Source: CAG-791 sp963629395
Lineage (GTDB): Bacteria > Bacillota > Clostridia > Lachnospirales > Lachnospiraceae
Direction of reading: 5' to 3'
Assembly (NCBI GenBank): GCA_963629395.1
Contig: CAVGIV010000012.1
Span: 1 to 47,870 of the forward strand
Length of the DNA: 47,870 nt
In this document: piece by piece, positions 27,020-35,948 of the stretch
How the letters are laid out: each line of letters begins with the position of its first letter
Position numbering within the stretch: the stretch's first letter is position 1
The notes under the pieces: model-generated
The model's database searches: none
What the model was told of the DNA's origin: nothing
What the model saw: the letters and a program-made list of their open reading frames with translations, nothing else
Program-made: the position numbers and the translations under genes

Positions 27020-27059
27020 AGCGGCCCCGGGACATCAGGTGTGTCCCGGGGCCGCTTTT
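27020..27059 (+). terminator. Terminator after the lipoprotein gene
   Basis: A perfect stem AGCGGCCCCGGGACA/TGTCCCGGGGCCGCT followed by TTTT. Confidence 0.9.
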
Positions 27060-27149
27060 CAAAGGCAGAGAGTGTGCAGCTGTGTTCTACGCGGAGAACG
27101 GAGGTTCCCGTGGAAACGCTGACGAAAGTGCTTGTATGGCTGGCGGTAT

Positions 27150-27929
27150 TCAGATCCGCCGCAGCGTCGCGCGGATAGCCCAGCCGATGAGATGATAGAA
27201 CGCACGGATCCTGCCGCAGTCGCCGATCTGCCGGAGCAGCGTCCACATGCGCCGGATTGCGGAGAATTTGTTGGAGGAAAGCGATTTCTGGGGACGGCGG
27301 TAAATGGTCAGGACCTCATCGAGACCGCAGGCGATAATACCGGTCTTTAAAAGACTCCACCATAGTGCAGTGTCCTCAGAGCCGATGTCCGGCATGCGAA
27401 TCAGCTCCTTTGGAATTTTCTGTGTATCCAGCAGGACCGTGGAGGTAAAGATTACCGTTCGGCTGAGGGCTTTGGAAAAGGTAAGCGTGGGAGGGACGCG
27501 GACGAATTTGCCGGTTCCCTGCGCATGTTCATCGCCAAACTCATAGGAGGTGAAGGAAAAGCCGCTGTCACATGTTTCCATAAACTGAAGCTGTCTTTCC
27601 AGCTTTTCCGGAAGCCATACATCATCGGCATCCAGAAAGGCGATGTATCGGCCTCTGGCACAGGAAACGCCGTGATTGCGGCTCCCTGCAGCCCCTATAT
27701 TCCTCTCATTCTGAACGATATGGATCTGCGCACCAAAGGGTGAGGCATCCCTACAGGCGGCAGCGACAGACCGTGTATCATCACCGCCGCAGTCATCCAC
27801 CAGCAGGAGCTCCCAGTTGGCCCAGGTCTGTTGTTCTACACAGCGAATAGTATTCGCAATGTAGGGCGCGGCGTGGTACATTGGTACAATGATAGAGACA
27901 AGGCTCTTTGATTCATCGGAAGGTGCCAT
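27150..27929 (-). CDS. Family 2 glycosyltransferase
   Basis: A 259-residue GT-A glycosyltransferase. VSIIVPMYHAA opens the fold, LLLVDDCGGDDT follows, and the metal-binding motif DADD is at 100-103 (FLDADDVW); SEDTALW near residue 170 holds the likely catalytic acid. Enzymes of this type add single sugars to surface polysaccharide or teichoic acid; the acceptor is unknown. No membrane helix is apparent, although the C-terminus is hydrophobic and basic. Start chosen at 27929 after AAAGGA. Divergent from the LOG gene with only 55 bases between them, so the two promoters must overlap. Confidence 0.88.
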   Translation of the reverse strand: MAPSDESKSLVSIIVPMYHAAPYIANTIRCVEQQTWANWELLLVDDCGGDDTRSVAAACRDASPFGAQIHIVQNERNIGAAGSRNHGVSCARGRYIAFLDADDVWLPEKLERQLQFMETCDSGFSFTSYEFGDEHAQGTGKFVRVPPTLTFSKALSRTVIFTSTVLLDTQKIPKELIRMPDIGSEDTALWWSLLKTGIIACGLDEVLTIYRRPQKSLSSNKFSAIRRMWTLLRQIGDCGRIRAFYHLIGWAIRATLRRI

Positions 27930-27984
27930 AGGAATCCTTTCTGCGGTGGATATATACGTTAGGGCCGTTGTATTAGGAGAACAT

Positions 27985-28527
27985 ATGAATATTACAGTAT
28001 ATCTTGGATCGATGGAAGGAAACCTTCCGGAATTTGCAGAGGCGATTTGTGCGCTTGGAACCTGGATTGGTGAGAGCGGCAATAACCTGGTATATGGCGG
28101 CTCCAAAAGCGGCCTCATGGGAATGATTGCAGACAGCGTTCTTGCAGCAGGCGGGAAGGTGTACGGTGTGGAGCCGGAATTCTTCATGGAGGCGGAATTT
28201 CAGCATGAAGGGCTGACAGAGCTTACGGTGACAAAGGATATGGCAGAGAGGAAAAAGCTCCTGATCGAAAAGGGCGATGCCTATATTGCCTTTCCGGGCG
28301 GCACGGGGACTCTGGAGGAAATATCAGAGGTTATGTCTATGGTTTCTCTCAAGCACATCGAGAAGCCTTGCATTCTCTATAACCTGAATGGATATTACGA
28401 TGACCTGAAGCGTCTCCTGGAGCACATGGTGGAAACCGGTCTTTCCAGCCCGGAGCGGCTGGAGGGAATAAGCTTTGCCGGAAATCTGCAGGAAATTCAG
28501 AAAATCATTGCTGCGGCAAATGTCTGA
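27985..28527 (+). CDS. LOG-family protein (TIGR00730), cytokinin-type nucleotide hydrolase fold
   Basis: A 180-residue LOG-fold protein with YGGSKSGLMG (37-46), the MAERK stretch near 86-90, and PGGTGTLEE (104-112), the set needed for phosphoribohydrolase activity on nucleoside 5'-monophosphates. In bacteria these proteins cleave AMP-like or modified nucleotides; the natural substrate here is unknown. Start chosen at 27985 after AGGAGA; a longer reading from 27889 would run into the divergent glycosyltransferase. Confidence 0.9.
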   Translation: MNITVYLGSMEGNLPEFAEAICALGTWIGESGNNLVYGGSKSGLMGMIADSVLAAGGKVYGVEPEFFMEAEFQHEGLTELTVTKDMAERKKLLIEKGDAYIAFPGGTGTLEEISEVMSMVSLKHIEKPCILYNLNGYYDDLKRLLEHMVETGLSSPERLEGISFAGNLQEIQKIIAAANV

Positions 28528-28544
28528 TAAAAGGCATTGACAGG

Positions 28545-28582
28545 AAAATCACCAGCGACAGAAGCTGTCGCTGGTGATTTTT
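28545..28582. terminator. Bidirectional terminator
   Basis: Stem AAAATCACCAGCGACAG/CTGTCGCTGGTGATTTT with an AAG loop, A-run on the left and T-run on the right. It serves the LOG gene (plus) and the P-II-like gene (minus). Confidence 0.9.
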
Positions 28583-28654
28583 GACTCGCACCCTCAGAAA
28601 AAGTTCTGCGATATTAAGCCGGTTATTTTGCAAACGATGTACCGGTACATCGAT

Positions 28655-29404
28655 TTACACCAGTCCCATAACATCATCTACAGGGAGCGCTACGATGACG
28701 CCGTGGGCGGGCGTGTTCAACCCGCATTTTTCGGCGATGGCCTGCATAACGGGGGTCTTCTTTTCGGACGGAACAACGATCAGAACGCTGTCCTGCTCCT
28801 CCTGCCCGTCAAACCCCAGCTCCTGCAGAGCACTTTCCTGTGCAATCCGGCGGCCGTGAAGAACTGTACCGCCGCGTGCTCCGACCTCTCTGGCTGCATC
28901 CACTACGGCATCACTGTAGCCGGTGTGAACATTAATCAGGAGCAGTGAATAGGCTGGGACGGAGCTGTTATGACTCTGTGACATAGTGGAATCCTCCTCG
29001 GAATAGTCTGCATTGTCGTTGTCAGAAGCTGAGGCCTTGGTGTCTGCCTGCAGGAGATGAACCAGCGCACCCTGTGCCGCATTGAGCGGAAGCGTCACAG
29101 CAATGCCGGTGCCTCTCCGATGATAGGAAAGGGATCCGTTAATGGCACGGAAGGTGTCGCGTACCTGTGACTTGCGGACGTAGCCGAGAGTCAGGATGCG
29201 TGTTGTACCGCCAAGACCCAGAATATCAAGAAACTCAGAGGGAGCGGTTCCCTTGGCGCGCAGCTCACATAAAAGAGGAATGTGCTGCTGCCGGAACGTT
29301 TCCTCCACCTGCCGCCGATCCTCCTCATTATTGATGGAGAGGAGAATACGAAGCCCGTCCGAGGGAGCGCGATGGGTGGGTAGGGAAATGGATTCTTTTT
29401 TCAT
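28655..29404 (-). CDS. Tandem P-II-like signalling protein
   Basis: A 249-residue soluble protein of two P-II-like domains, about 16-120 and 150-249, joined by a Ser/Asp/Glu-rich linker. The second domain keeps the recognisable GGTVLHGR (178-185) beside the T-loop region; the first is more diverged but has the same length and predicted alternation. P-II proteins bind nucleotides and control membrane transporters or enzymes by docking. It follows the DUF1538 membrane protein by 79 bases on the same strand, so it probably senses a nucleotide or metabolite for that protein (inference). Confidence 0.72.
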   Translation of the reverse strand: MKKESISLPTHRAPSDGLRILLSINNEEDRRQVEETFRQQHIPLLCELRAKGTAPSEFLDILGLGGTTRILTLGYVRKSQVRDTFRAINGSLSYHRRGTGIAVTLPLNAAQGALVHLLQADTKASASDNDNADYSEEDSTMSQSHNSSVPAYSLLLINVHTGYSDAVVDAAREVGARGGTVLHGRRIAQESALQELGFDGQEEQDSVLIVVPSEKKTPVMQAIAEKCGLNTPAHGVIVALPVDDVMGLV

Positions 29405-29471
29405 ACATAAACTCCGTTCTGTCTTGCTGCATCAGCCGAGCATTTCACGTCTGATCCATGAGATTTTGTCT

Positions 29472-29487
29472 GGCACAGAATAGTTAC
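29472..29487 (-). mobile_element. Single transposon-family end forming a stop codon
   Basis: Minus-strand sequence GTAACTATTCTGTGCC differs from the left end of copy A at two bases. Its TAA is the stop codon of the DUF1538 gene (last codon CTG, then TAA). Confidence 0.45.
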
Positions 29488-30983
29488 AGCTCCACAATGG
29501 TGTCATCATAGCCTGCAGAGGCTGCGGCATGCCGGCTGGATTTGTATTGATAAATCATTCCCATGAGCTGTACTGCAATGAGCGGAGCGAGGGCAACCAG
29601 CGCTACCACGCCGAAAGCATCAGTAACGATATTGCCGCCGACAGCACTGCAGGCCCCCATGGCAAGCGGCAGCAGGAAGGTGGATGTCATCGGTCCGCTT
29701 GCAACGCCGCCGGAGTCAAAGGCAATGCCGACGAATACCGTGGGAACAAAGCGGGCCATAATCAGCGCGGCAGCATAACCGGGAATTAAAATCCAGTAGA
29801 TGCTCAGACCGGTGAGAACGCGAACCATGGAAAGTGCCACAGCGCAGGCAACACCGGCCTGGAGTGTACGGTTCATGGCGTTGCGGGAGATCATGCCGCC
29901 GGTAATATTTTCAACCTGTTCATTCAGAACCTGCACGGCCGGCTCTGCCTTTACGATGTAGTAGCCGATGATCATGCCGATGGGAATGAGAAGCCAGGAA
30001 AAGCTGCTGCCGGCCAGTCCGCTGCCTAGAAGATTTCCAACCGGGGCAAAGCCAATGTTGACGCCGGTCAGAAACAGAATGAGTCCAACCATGGTGTAGC
30101 CAAAGCCGATCATCATACGAAGAATCTGACGGCCCGTATAGTGCCTTGTCAGAAGCTGGAACAAAACAAATACACCGACAATGGGCAGTGTGCTCTGCAG
30201 CACTTCCAGGATGTATTCCGGAAAAGCCTGCAGAAACTGAACGGCTACGTCCTGCGTGGTGAGAACCGAAGCAATTTCAACAGTGGCATAGGCGGCCTCG
30301 GAAGGGTGATAAAAAATACCCAGCAGCATCACCATGAGAATGGGACCGATGCTGCAAAGAGCGATAAGGCCGAAGCTGTCATCGGCACTGCCGGAGCGGC
30401 CGCGAATGGAGGAAAAGCCGATGCCGAGTGCCATGATGAATGGGACGGTCATGGGACCGGTCGTAACACCGCCGGCGTCAAAGGCTACCGACAGGAATTC
30501 ATTGGGGACGAACAGGGACAGCGCGAAAAGAAGCACGTAGAACACCGGCAGCATTTTCGCCAGAGGAATTTTCAGGAGAATGCGCAGCACTGCGATTGCC
30601 GTGAAGACGCCAACGCCGGCGGCAACGGTCCAGATCAGGACATTGTTGGGGATGGAAGCCACCTGATTGGCCAGCACCTGGAGATCAGGCTCAGCGATGG
30701 TGATCAGCGCACCCGTGGCAAAGCAGACAAGAAGACAAAAGAGGCGGCTTTTACTCCGAACAATGCGGCCTCCGATTCCCTGTCCGAGTGGTGTCATGGA
30801 AATCTCGGCGCCGAGCTGGAAGAATCCCATGCCGATAATAAGCAGTACAGCTCCGGTCAGGAAGAGCGCAATGGTGCCCACCTCCATGGGAACCAGAATG
30901 ATGCTTAGAAGCAGTACAATGAGTGTGATCGGAAGAACACTGGATAGGGATTCTTTTGTTTTTTCTTTGAGCTTTTCATTCAT
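29484..30983 (-). CDS. DUF1538 membrane protein, internally duplicated
   Basis: A 499-residue protein of about 12 hydrophobic segments built from two related halves. Each half carries AFD-GGV--GPMT (AFDAGG at 167-172, AFDSGG at 421-426) and a matching AEP--QVL-(E/N)Q stretch. This is the DUF1538 family, thought to be transporters though no substrate is established to my knowledge. The conserved acid-plus-glycine motif in mid-membrane resembles an ion or anion site. The start is ambiguous: ATG at 30983 or GTG at 30989, neither with a strong ribosome site. It is co-directional with the P-II-like gene that follows. Confidence 0.82.
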   Translation of the reverse strand: MNEKLKEKTKESLSSVLPITLIVLLLSIILVPMEVGTIALFLTGAVLLIIGMGFFQLGAEISMTPLGQGIGGRIVRSKSRLFCLLVCFATGALITIAEPDLQVLANQVASIPNNVLIWTVAAGVGVFTAIAVLRILLKIPLAKMLPVFYVLLFALSLFVPNEFLSVAFDAGGVTTGPMTVPFIMALGIGFSSIRGRSGSADDSFGLIALCSIGPILMVMLLGIFYHPSEAAYATVEIASVLTTQDVAVQFLQAFPEYILEVLQSTLPIVGVFVLFQLLTRHYTGRQILRMMIGFGYTMVGLILFLTGVNIGFAPVGNLLGSGLAGSSFSWLLIPIGMIIGYYIVKAEPAVQVLNEQVENITGGMISRNAMNRTLQAGVACAVALSMVRVLTGLSIYWILIPGYAAALIMARFVPTVFVGIAFDSGGVASGPMTSTFLLPLAMGACSAVGGNIVTDAFGVVALVALAPLIAVQLMGMIYQYKSSRHAAASAGYDDTIVEL

Positions 30984-31192
30984 AGGCACATCACTTCTTG
31001 AGAATTGGATCGTTTATGGGGAACAAAGACATCTTGATAATAATTGCCTTTATTTGGAGAACAGGTTTATCGTAACATAAAAAGAAAACAGAAAACGGGG
31101 CCGCTAAGAAATCTTAACGAAACGAGCTCTTAATTTTTTATAAACCAAGGCAGTAATGCCGGCCGGTCACATCGGGAGAGACAGACAATACT

Positions 31193-33742
31193 ATGAAGAA
31201 ATATTGGAATTACTTTTTTCTGGATAATGAAAAGGACATGATTGTCAATTTGTTCCGGGACGGTGAAAGGCTGTTCTATGAGCTGGAGACGCCCAATCAT
31301 CATTCCGGGAATCTGATCCGCAACTTTGCCAAGATTTGCCGTCTTCCGCTCTCAGTAAATCGGGAGGGGCTGTTTGTTATCCGGGGAGAGATTCCGTGTT
31401 ATATCAGCGGAGAAAATGAAGAGGTCTATATCCTACGCTTTGCGGATATAAAAATGGCCAATATTATGCCGGACGGGAGAATTGAACGGAAGGCGCTCGT
31501 CCCGGCCATTGCCAAAACGCTAATGAGCCAGACCAAGGATTATCAGCTGCCGGCCGACAAAACCATCTTTAAAACATACATTCAAAGGGAGCTGAAATTT
31601 CAAAGTGATCTCCACACACATATGAACGGGAACCTGTCGCCGGATACGCTGATCGCACTGGGGATAGTGCATCAGATTCGTTATCCGATGCGATATATTC
31701 GTAAGCTCCATCTGACCCTGTCGGATCAGCAGGAGGAAAAGCTCCGCCTGGCCAGTGAACGGACAAGGGAAACGATCTGCAGGCAGCAGGAGGGCGAAGA
31801 CCGGCTGCCGCAAAAGCTGCTGGAGCGACGGATTGAGGATAATACGTTTTTAAATTTTGCGGATCTGATTCTGAACAATCCGGAGCATGCGGAGAAGAAT
31901 ATTGTAAAGATACGCGCGTCCCTGGTGGTGCTCAAGGATGGTCAGGCGGTATTTACGGATCTGGAAAAGGTGTATGTGTATCGCTATGTATTTGCAAAGG
32001 GGGTGCCGTATACCGAACCGGATGGAAAGGGCGGACGGATCCCGCTGCAGGGCATAGAGCAGATTCCGGATAAGGATGTGCGGGAGACCGTCTGGCAGAT
32101 GCTGAAGGACCACGAGAATCCAGGCTACGAGAAGAACACTCTTTTTCAGGATAAGCTTTTGTGGATCGGCAGGCTTTACCAGCGTCAGGGAATCCGTTAC
32201 GTGGAGATCAGCGACACGACCCTTGTAAAAAAATACGAATCCATTACCATGCTGCGGCAGGTCCATGACATTCTGCCGAAGGTGCTGAAGGAGACCGGTG
32301 TTATGATCCGGTTCCTGGCTGCGATGCGCAGGATTCCGCTGACCGTTGTGAAGGGGCAGAGTACGCCGGAGAATTATCTGGCTCAAAATCTGGCGGTGCT
32401 GCACGCGGTAGCAGAGGATCCGTATGTGGCCGGCTGTGATTTTGTCGGAGAAGAGATCAATGACATTCGGGAGCTGGCGCCGGTATTCAGGGAGGTTGTT
32501 AAAATTGCAGGGCAGAACCCGGGCTTTGTCATCCGTGTACATGCGGGTGAGAACAGCAGCCTGCGCGGTAATGTGGAGCAGAGCATTCAGTGTGTAAGGG
32601 AGGCACTGGCGCCGGGACAGTCGATGCCTCAGATGCGAATCGGACATGGGCTGTATACCTGCAGCTTAAGCTCTGCCGAGGGAGAGGCGCTGTTAAAGAC
32701 CATTCGGGACAATCACGTGGTACTGGAGTTTCAGCTGACATCGAATGTACGTCTCAACAATCTGGTTAGCTTAGAGGCACATCCTCTGCACCAGTATCTG
32801 CGGGCGGGGATTCACTGCGTGCAGGGAACGGACGGCGGAGCACTGTACGGAACAACACCGATGCACGAGCAAAAATCGCTCGAGAAGCTGCTGGATCTAA
32901 CTTATGAAGAGCAGCAGTTTATGAAAGAATCGGAACGGGTCATCATTGAGGCAAGTACGGAGAACTTTGGTCAGAAAACGCTGGATTTTCGTTCCAGAGT
33001 AGGAGAAAGAGATTTTTCGGAAGTTCTTCTTGAAGAAATGGAGCTTGCAAACGAGCGCATCGGACATGAAATGGCACTTGCCAAGGCACCGGAAGCGGAT
33101 ACGGCCATAGAACTGGAGGATCAGATTGAAGAGCTTCCGGAGGATCGTGTACCGGTGATCATTGCAGGGGGGAGCTTTAATACACAGGGGCGTGTCACCC
33201 GAATGACCAGGAATGGGCAGCACTGTCTTCGGCAGCTGGTGGATGCACTGGATCCGCAAAAAGTGGTTTTCGTGCTGGGACATACTCTGCAGGGATATGA
33301 ACGGTATCTGCTGGAGTACAACGAGCAGCGAAGTGCGCAGGGAAAGAAACCCTTTGAGGTGTACTGCTTTGCACCGGCACGCCTTGGTCAGGTGCAGCTG
33401 CGACATCTGGAAAAGGCAGGGGTCCGCGTCCGCGTATCCCCTCTGGGGGAGAGCATGGGACTTTACAAGAGCTTTCACTATGAGATTTTCAAGAGAAGAT
33501 TTTCCATAGTGGCGGCGTTTGACGGAAATGCGGCTGCAGAGAATCTGATTCAGGAGGCCAAAAACGGAAGAGGCACGGCAGGAATTCTTGTATGGGAGAA
33601 TGCGGAATCTCTGCGGGAAAAGGCAGTCTCACTGGGCGGATATGTTGACTTTTTCGGTGACGATCTGGCGGAAAAGGTGCAGGAGCTTCTGGCACATCCG
33701 CCCAGACATTCGTATCGCCGCTGGGAGGCAGAGCAGTCTTGA
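31193..33742 (+). CDS. Large adenosine-deaminase-type protein with C-terminal Rossmann-like (LOG/SLOG-like) domain
   Basis: An 849-residue protein, over twice the length of ordinary adenosine deaminase. Catalytic residues of the deaminase barrel are in order: His141 and His143 (DLHTHMNG), His450 and Glu453 (VHAGEN), His485 (RIGHG), the TSN motif (516-518) and Asp547 (GTDGG). About 190 extra residues (160-350) lie between the first two motifs, and residues 1-135 form an unrecognised N-terminal domain. After about residue 650 comes a separate alpha/beta domain beginning VPVIIAGGSFNTQG, with a nucleotide-binding look like LOG/SLOG proteins. Large deaminases occur in RADAR-type defence (RdrB), but no RdrA ATPase is adjacent. 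Substrate unknown. A weak ribosome site (GGGAGAG) precedes the ATG. Confidence 0.75.
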   Translation: MKKYWNYFFLDNEKDMIVNLFRDGERLFYELETPNHHSGNLIRNFAKICRLPLSVNREGLFVIRGEIPCYISGENEEVYILRFADIKMANIMPDGRIERKALVPAIAKTLMSQTKDYQLPADKTIFKTYIQRELKFQSDLHTHMNGNLSPDTLIALGIVHQIRYPMRYIRKLHLTLSDQQEEKLRLASERTRETICRQQEGEDRLPQKLLERRIEDNTFLNFADLILNNPEHAEKNIVKIRASLVVLKDGQAVFTDLEKVYVYRYVFAKGVPYTEPDGKGGRIPLQGIEQIPDKDVRETVWQMLKDHENPGYEKNTLFQDKLLWIGRLYQRQGIRYVEISDTTLVKKYESITMLRQVHDILPKVLKETGVMIRFLAAMRRIPLTVVKGQSTPENYLAQNLAVLHAVAEDPYVAGCDFVGEEINDIRELAPVFREVVKIAGQNPGFVIRVHAGENSSLRGNVEQSIQCVREALAPGQSMPQMRIGHGLYTCSLSSAEGEALLKTIRDNHVVLEFQLTSNVRLNNLVSLEAHPLHQYLRAGIHCVQGTDGGALYGTTPMHEQKSLEKLLDLTYEEQQFMKESERVIIEASTENFGQKTLDFRSRVGERDFSEVLLEEMELANERIGHEMALAKAPEADTAIELEDQIEELPEDRVPVIIAGGSFNTQGRVTRMTRNGQHCLRQLVDALDPQKVVFVLGHTLQGYERYLLEYNEQRSAQGKKPFEVYCFAPARLGQVQLRHLEKAGVRVRVSPLGESMGLYKSFHYEIFKRRFSIVAAFDGNAAAENLIQEAKNGRGTAGILVWENAESLREKAVSLGGYVDFFGDDLAEKVQELLAHPPRHSYRRWEAEQS

Positions 33743-33761
33743 GGAAAATTGTGATATGATG

Positions 33762-33915
33762 GTATCTGTTCAGCACCTGCCACATTTCAACGTGAATTGA
33801 CTGCTTGCAGGCAAATTCACGATTGAAATTGGCAGGCGGCCAAGGCGCGAAGCGCCTCTGGCCAGCCACATCGAGGTTTTCCGAAGGAAAATCGAGATGG
33901 GTGCTGAATAGTTAC
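33762..33915 (-). mobile_element. 154-bp miniature transposon, copy B
   Basis: Same length and near-identical to copy A but in the opposite orientation, with both ends intact (GTATCTGTTCAGCACC at the left, GTAACTATTCAGCACC read inward from the right). The flanking 8 bases differ, so no target duplication is visible. It lies between a TATGAT box (33755-33760) and the GH2 start codon. Removing it would leave about 29 bases between them, so it probably inserted in the GH2 leader. Confidence 0.85.
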
Positions 33916-33944
33916 ATTCTTATTGAAGAAATCAGGCCGACTGC

Positions 33945-35948
33945 ATGAAAAAACATTCTGATTCGCCTCTTCGGCCTCTTCTGACCAAATGGGGAGAAGA
34001 GCTGTCACAACACCAGGACCTCATACCGCTTTCTGAATATCCAAGACCGTCACTGGTACGGCAGGAGTGGCAGTGTCTGAACGGATACTGGGAATATGCA
34101 ATCCGGAGAGGAAACGAGATGTGGCCGGAGAAGGGACCCGATGGGAAGATCCGTGTCCCGTTTTCTCCGGAGTGTCTTTTGTCCGGCGTTGGAAGACAGC
34201 TTCAGCCGGGGGAGGTCCTGTGGTATCGGAGGACGTTTTCCTGGAAAACCTCCGAAGATAAGCCGCAGGTGCTCCTTCACATCGGGGCGGCAGATCAGGA
34301 GGCCAGAATCTGGATCAACGGGCAATTTGCAGGCGGACATATAGGAGGCTACCTGCCGTTTACGCTGGAGATCGCTGATCTTTTGCAGGAAGGTGTCAAT
34401 GAGCTTTTGATTGCTGTGCGGGATGACTCGGATGTTTCCTGGCATGCCAGGGGCAAGCAGAAGCTAAAACGCGGCGGGATGTTCTACACGGCAACCAGCG
34501 GAATCTGGCAGAGCGTTTGGCTGGAGCAGGTACCTGCAGCCTATATACGCTCCATTGAAACGAGAAATATGGACGCACCCGCTCAGAACAGCAGGGAATC
34601 ATCTGCCAGGCAAGGACGGGAATGTGGTGCACGAATACAGATTCGTGTCAATGCTGCCCATGCGGGAAAGGAGCAGAAGGTTCGCCTGCAGCTTCGGGAG
34701 GCGGCCTTGCAGAAGAACGAGTATCTGCGGGAGCCGAAGGACATCCTGCAGCTTCGAAAACCGATACTCTATGAAACAGAGATTCCGACGGACACCTGGT
34801 GTATCATTACTGTGCCGGGAAGCCCTGCCCTTTGGTCCCAGGAGACGCCATGGCTCTACGGAATAACGGTGCGCATGGGACTGGATGAGACAGACTCCTA
34901 TTTTGCGGTGCGATATTTTGGCTCTGTGCCGCTGGAGACTGCGGAGGGCCAAGATAACGGGGAAGGCTCCAGGGACGAGCGGCGTTCGGGAGAGAATCAC
35001 GCGACCGGGGACGGTCCTTGCGGTCTGGGCTTAAACGGGCAGCTGCAGCACCAGCGCGGCGTGCTGGATCAGGGCTATTGGTCGGACGGAATGTACACGG
35101 CGCCGTCGGATGAGGCACTGATTTACGATATAGTCAGCATGAAGCAGCTGGGATTCAACATGCTTCGCAAGCACATTAAGATTGAACCGGAGCGTTGGTA
35201 TTATCACTGCGATCGCCTGGGGATGGCGGTCTGGCAGGACATGGTATGCGGCGGGGCGAAATTTCGCGCATGGCTTGTCACGTATGGGGCAACGCTGCTG
35301 CAGCAACTGAGGCTTCGAATCCGGGATACGCATACGGCTCTTCTGGGACGGTCAGAGGAAGAGGGAAGATGGGAATTTGAACGGGAGATGGTGGAGACCG
35401 CGGAGCTTCTTCACTCCCATCCGTGCCTTTGCACCTGGGTTATCTTCAATGAAGGCTGGGGACAGTTTGAGACAAGGCGTTTGACCGAACGCCTGCGGGA
35501 GACGGATCCGGAGCATTTGATTGATGCAGCCAGCGGTTGGTTTGATCAGGGGTGCGGTGATTTTCAGAGCATACATCATTATTATCTGCGCCTGGTGTTT
35601 AACAAAAAGGATACAAGAATTCGCGCGCTCTCGGAATTTGGAGGGCTTCCCTTCGGAATAAAGGGACATATGGCGTGTGCAAGGATGTATGGCTACGGCA
35701 GGGTCAAGGATCTTGCAGAGCTCAACCGGCGCTTTTGGAGAATGCTCCGGGAAGCGGACGGGCTTTTGAAGGATGGATTTTGCGCCTGGGTTTACACGCA
35801 GGTGTCTGATGTGGAGGAAGAGATCAACGGCATTCTGACATTTGACCGCCGTGTGCAGAAAATTCAAGGGGACCCATCGATTTCTCCTCACAGGCTGCAG
35901 ACAGACTGCGGCCGGGAAAGGAACCATGAAATTTCATGTGATTGTTAA
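33945..35948 (+). CDS. Glycoside hydrolase family 2 protein
   Basis: A 667-residue intracellular GH2 enzyme (no signal peptide). The sugar-binding jelly-roll (about 30-190, with LVRQEWQCLNGYWEYA and WYRRTFSW), an immunoglobulin-like domain, and the catalytic barrel are recognisable. The general acid Glu503 sits in IFNEGWGQ, the nucleophile Glu564 in LSEFGG. Specificity (beta-galactosidase, glucuronidase or other) cannot be told. A hydrophilic stretch rich in Gly, Glu, Asp and Arg (about 331-360) interrupts the join to the barrel. The ribosome site is weak. A miniature transposon lies 30 bases before the start; its end overlaps the lipid-kinase gene by 23 bases. Confidence 0.88.
   Translation: MKKHSDSPLRPLLTKWGEELSQHQDLIPLSEYPRPSLVRQEWQCLNGYWEYAIRRGNEMWPEKGPDGKIRVPFSPECLLSGVGRQLQPGEVLWYRRTFSWKTSEDKPQVLLHIGAADQEARIWINGQFAGGHIGGYLPFTLEIADLLQEGVNELLIAVRDDSDVSWHARGKQKLKRGGMFYTATSGIWQSVWLEQVPAAYIRSIETRNMDAPAQNSRESSARQGRECGARIQIRVNAAHAGKEQKVRLQLREAALQKNEYLREPKDILQLRKPILYETEIPTDTWCIITVPGSPALWSQETPWLYGITVRMGLDETDSYFAVRYFGSVPLETAEGQDNGEGSRDERRSGENHATGDGPCGLGLNGQLQHQRGVLDQGYWSDGMYTAPSDEALIYDIVSMKQLGFNMLRKHIKIEPERWYYHCDRLGMAVWQDMVCGGAKFRAWLVTYGATLLQQLRLRIRDTHTALLGRSEEEGRWEFEREMVETAELLHSHPCLCTWVIFNEGWGQFETRRLTERLRETDPEHLIDAASGWFDQGCGDFQSIHHYYLRLVFNKKDTRIRALSEFGGLPFGIKGHMACARMYGYGRVKDLAELNRRFWRMLREADGLLKDGFCAWVYTQVSDVEEEINGILTFDRRVQKIQGDPSISPHRLQTDCGRERNHEISCDC

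Noticed and set aside
30141..30908. Plus-strand frame opposite DUF1538
   Set aside because: Polar, His/Asn/Gly-rich shadow of a membrane protein gene on the other strand.
31193..33742. A complete RADAR defence locus
   Set aside because: No RdrA-type ATPase or accessory membrane gene is adjacent; neighbours are DUF1538 and GH2.
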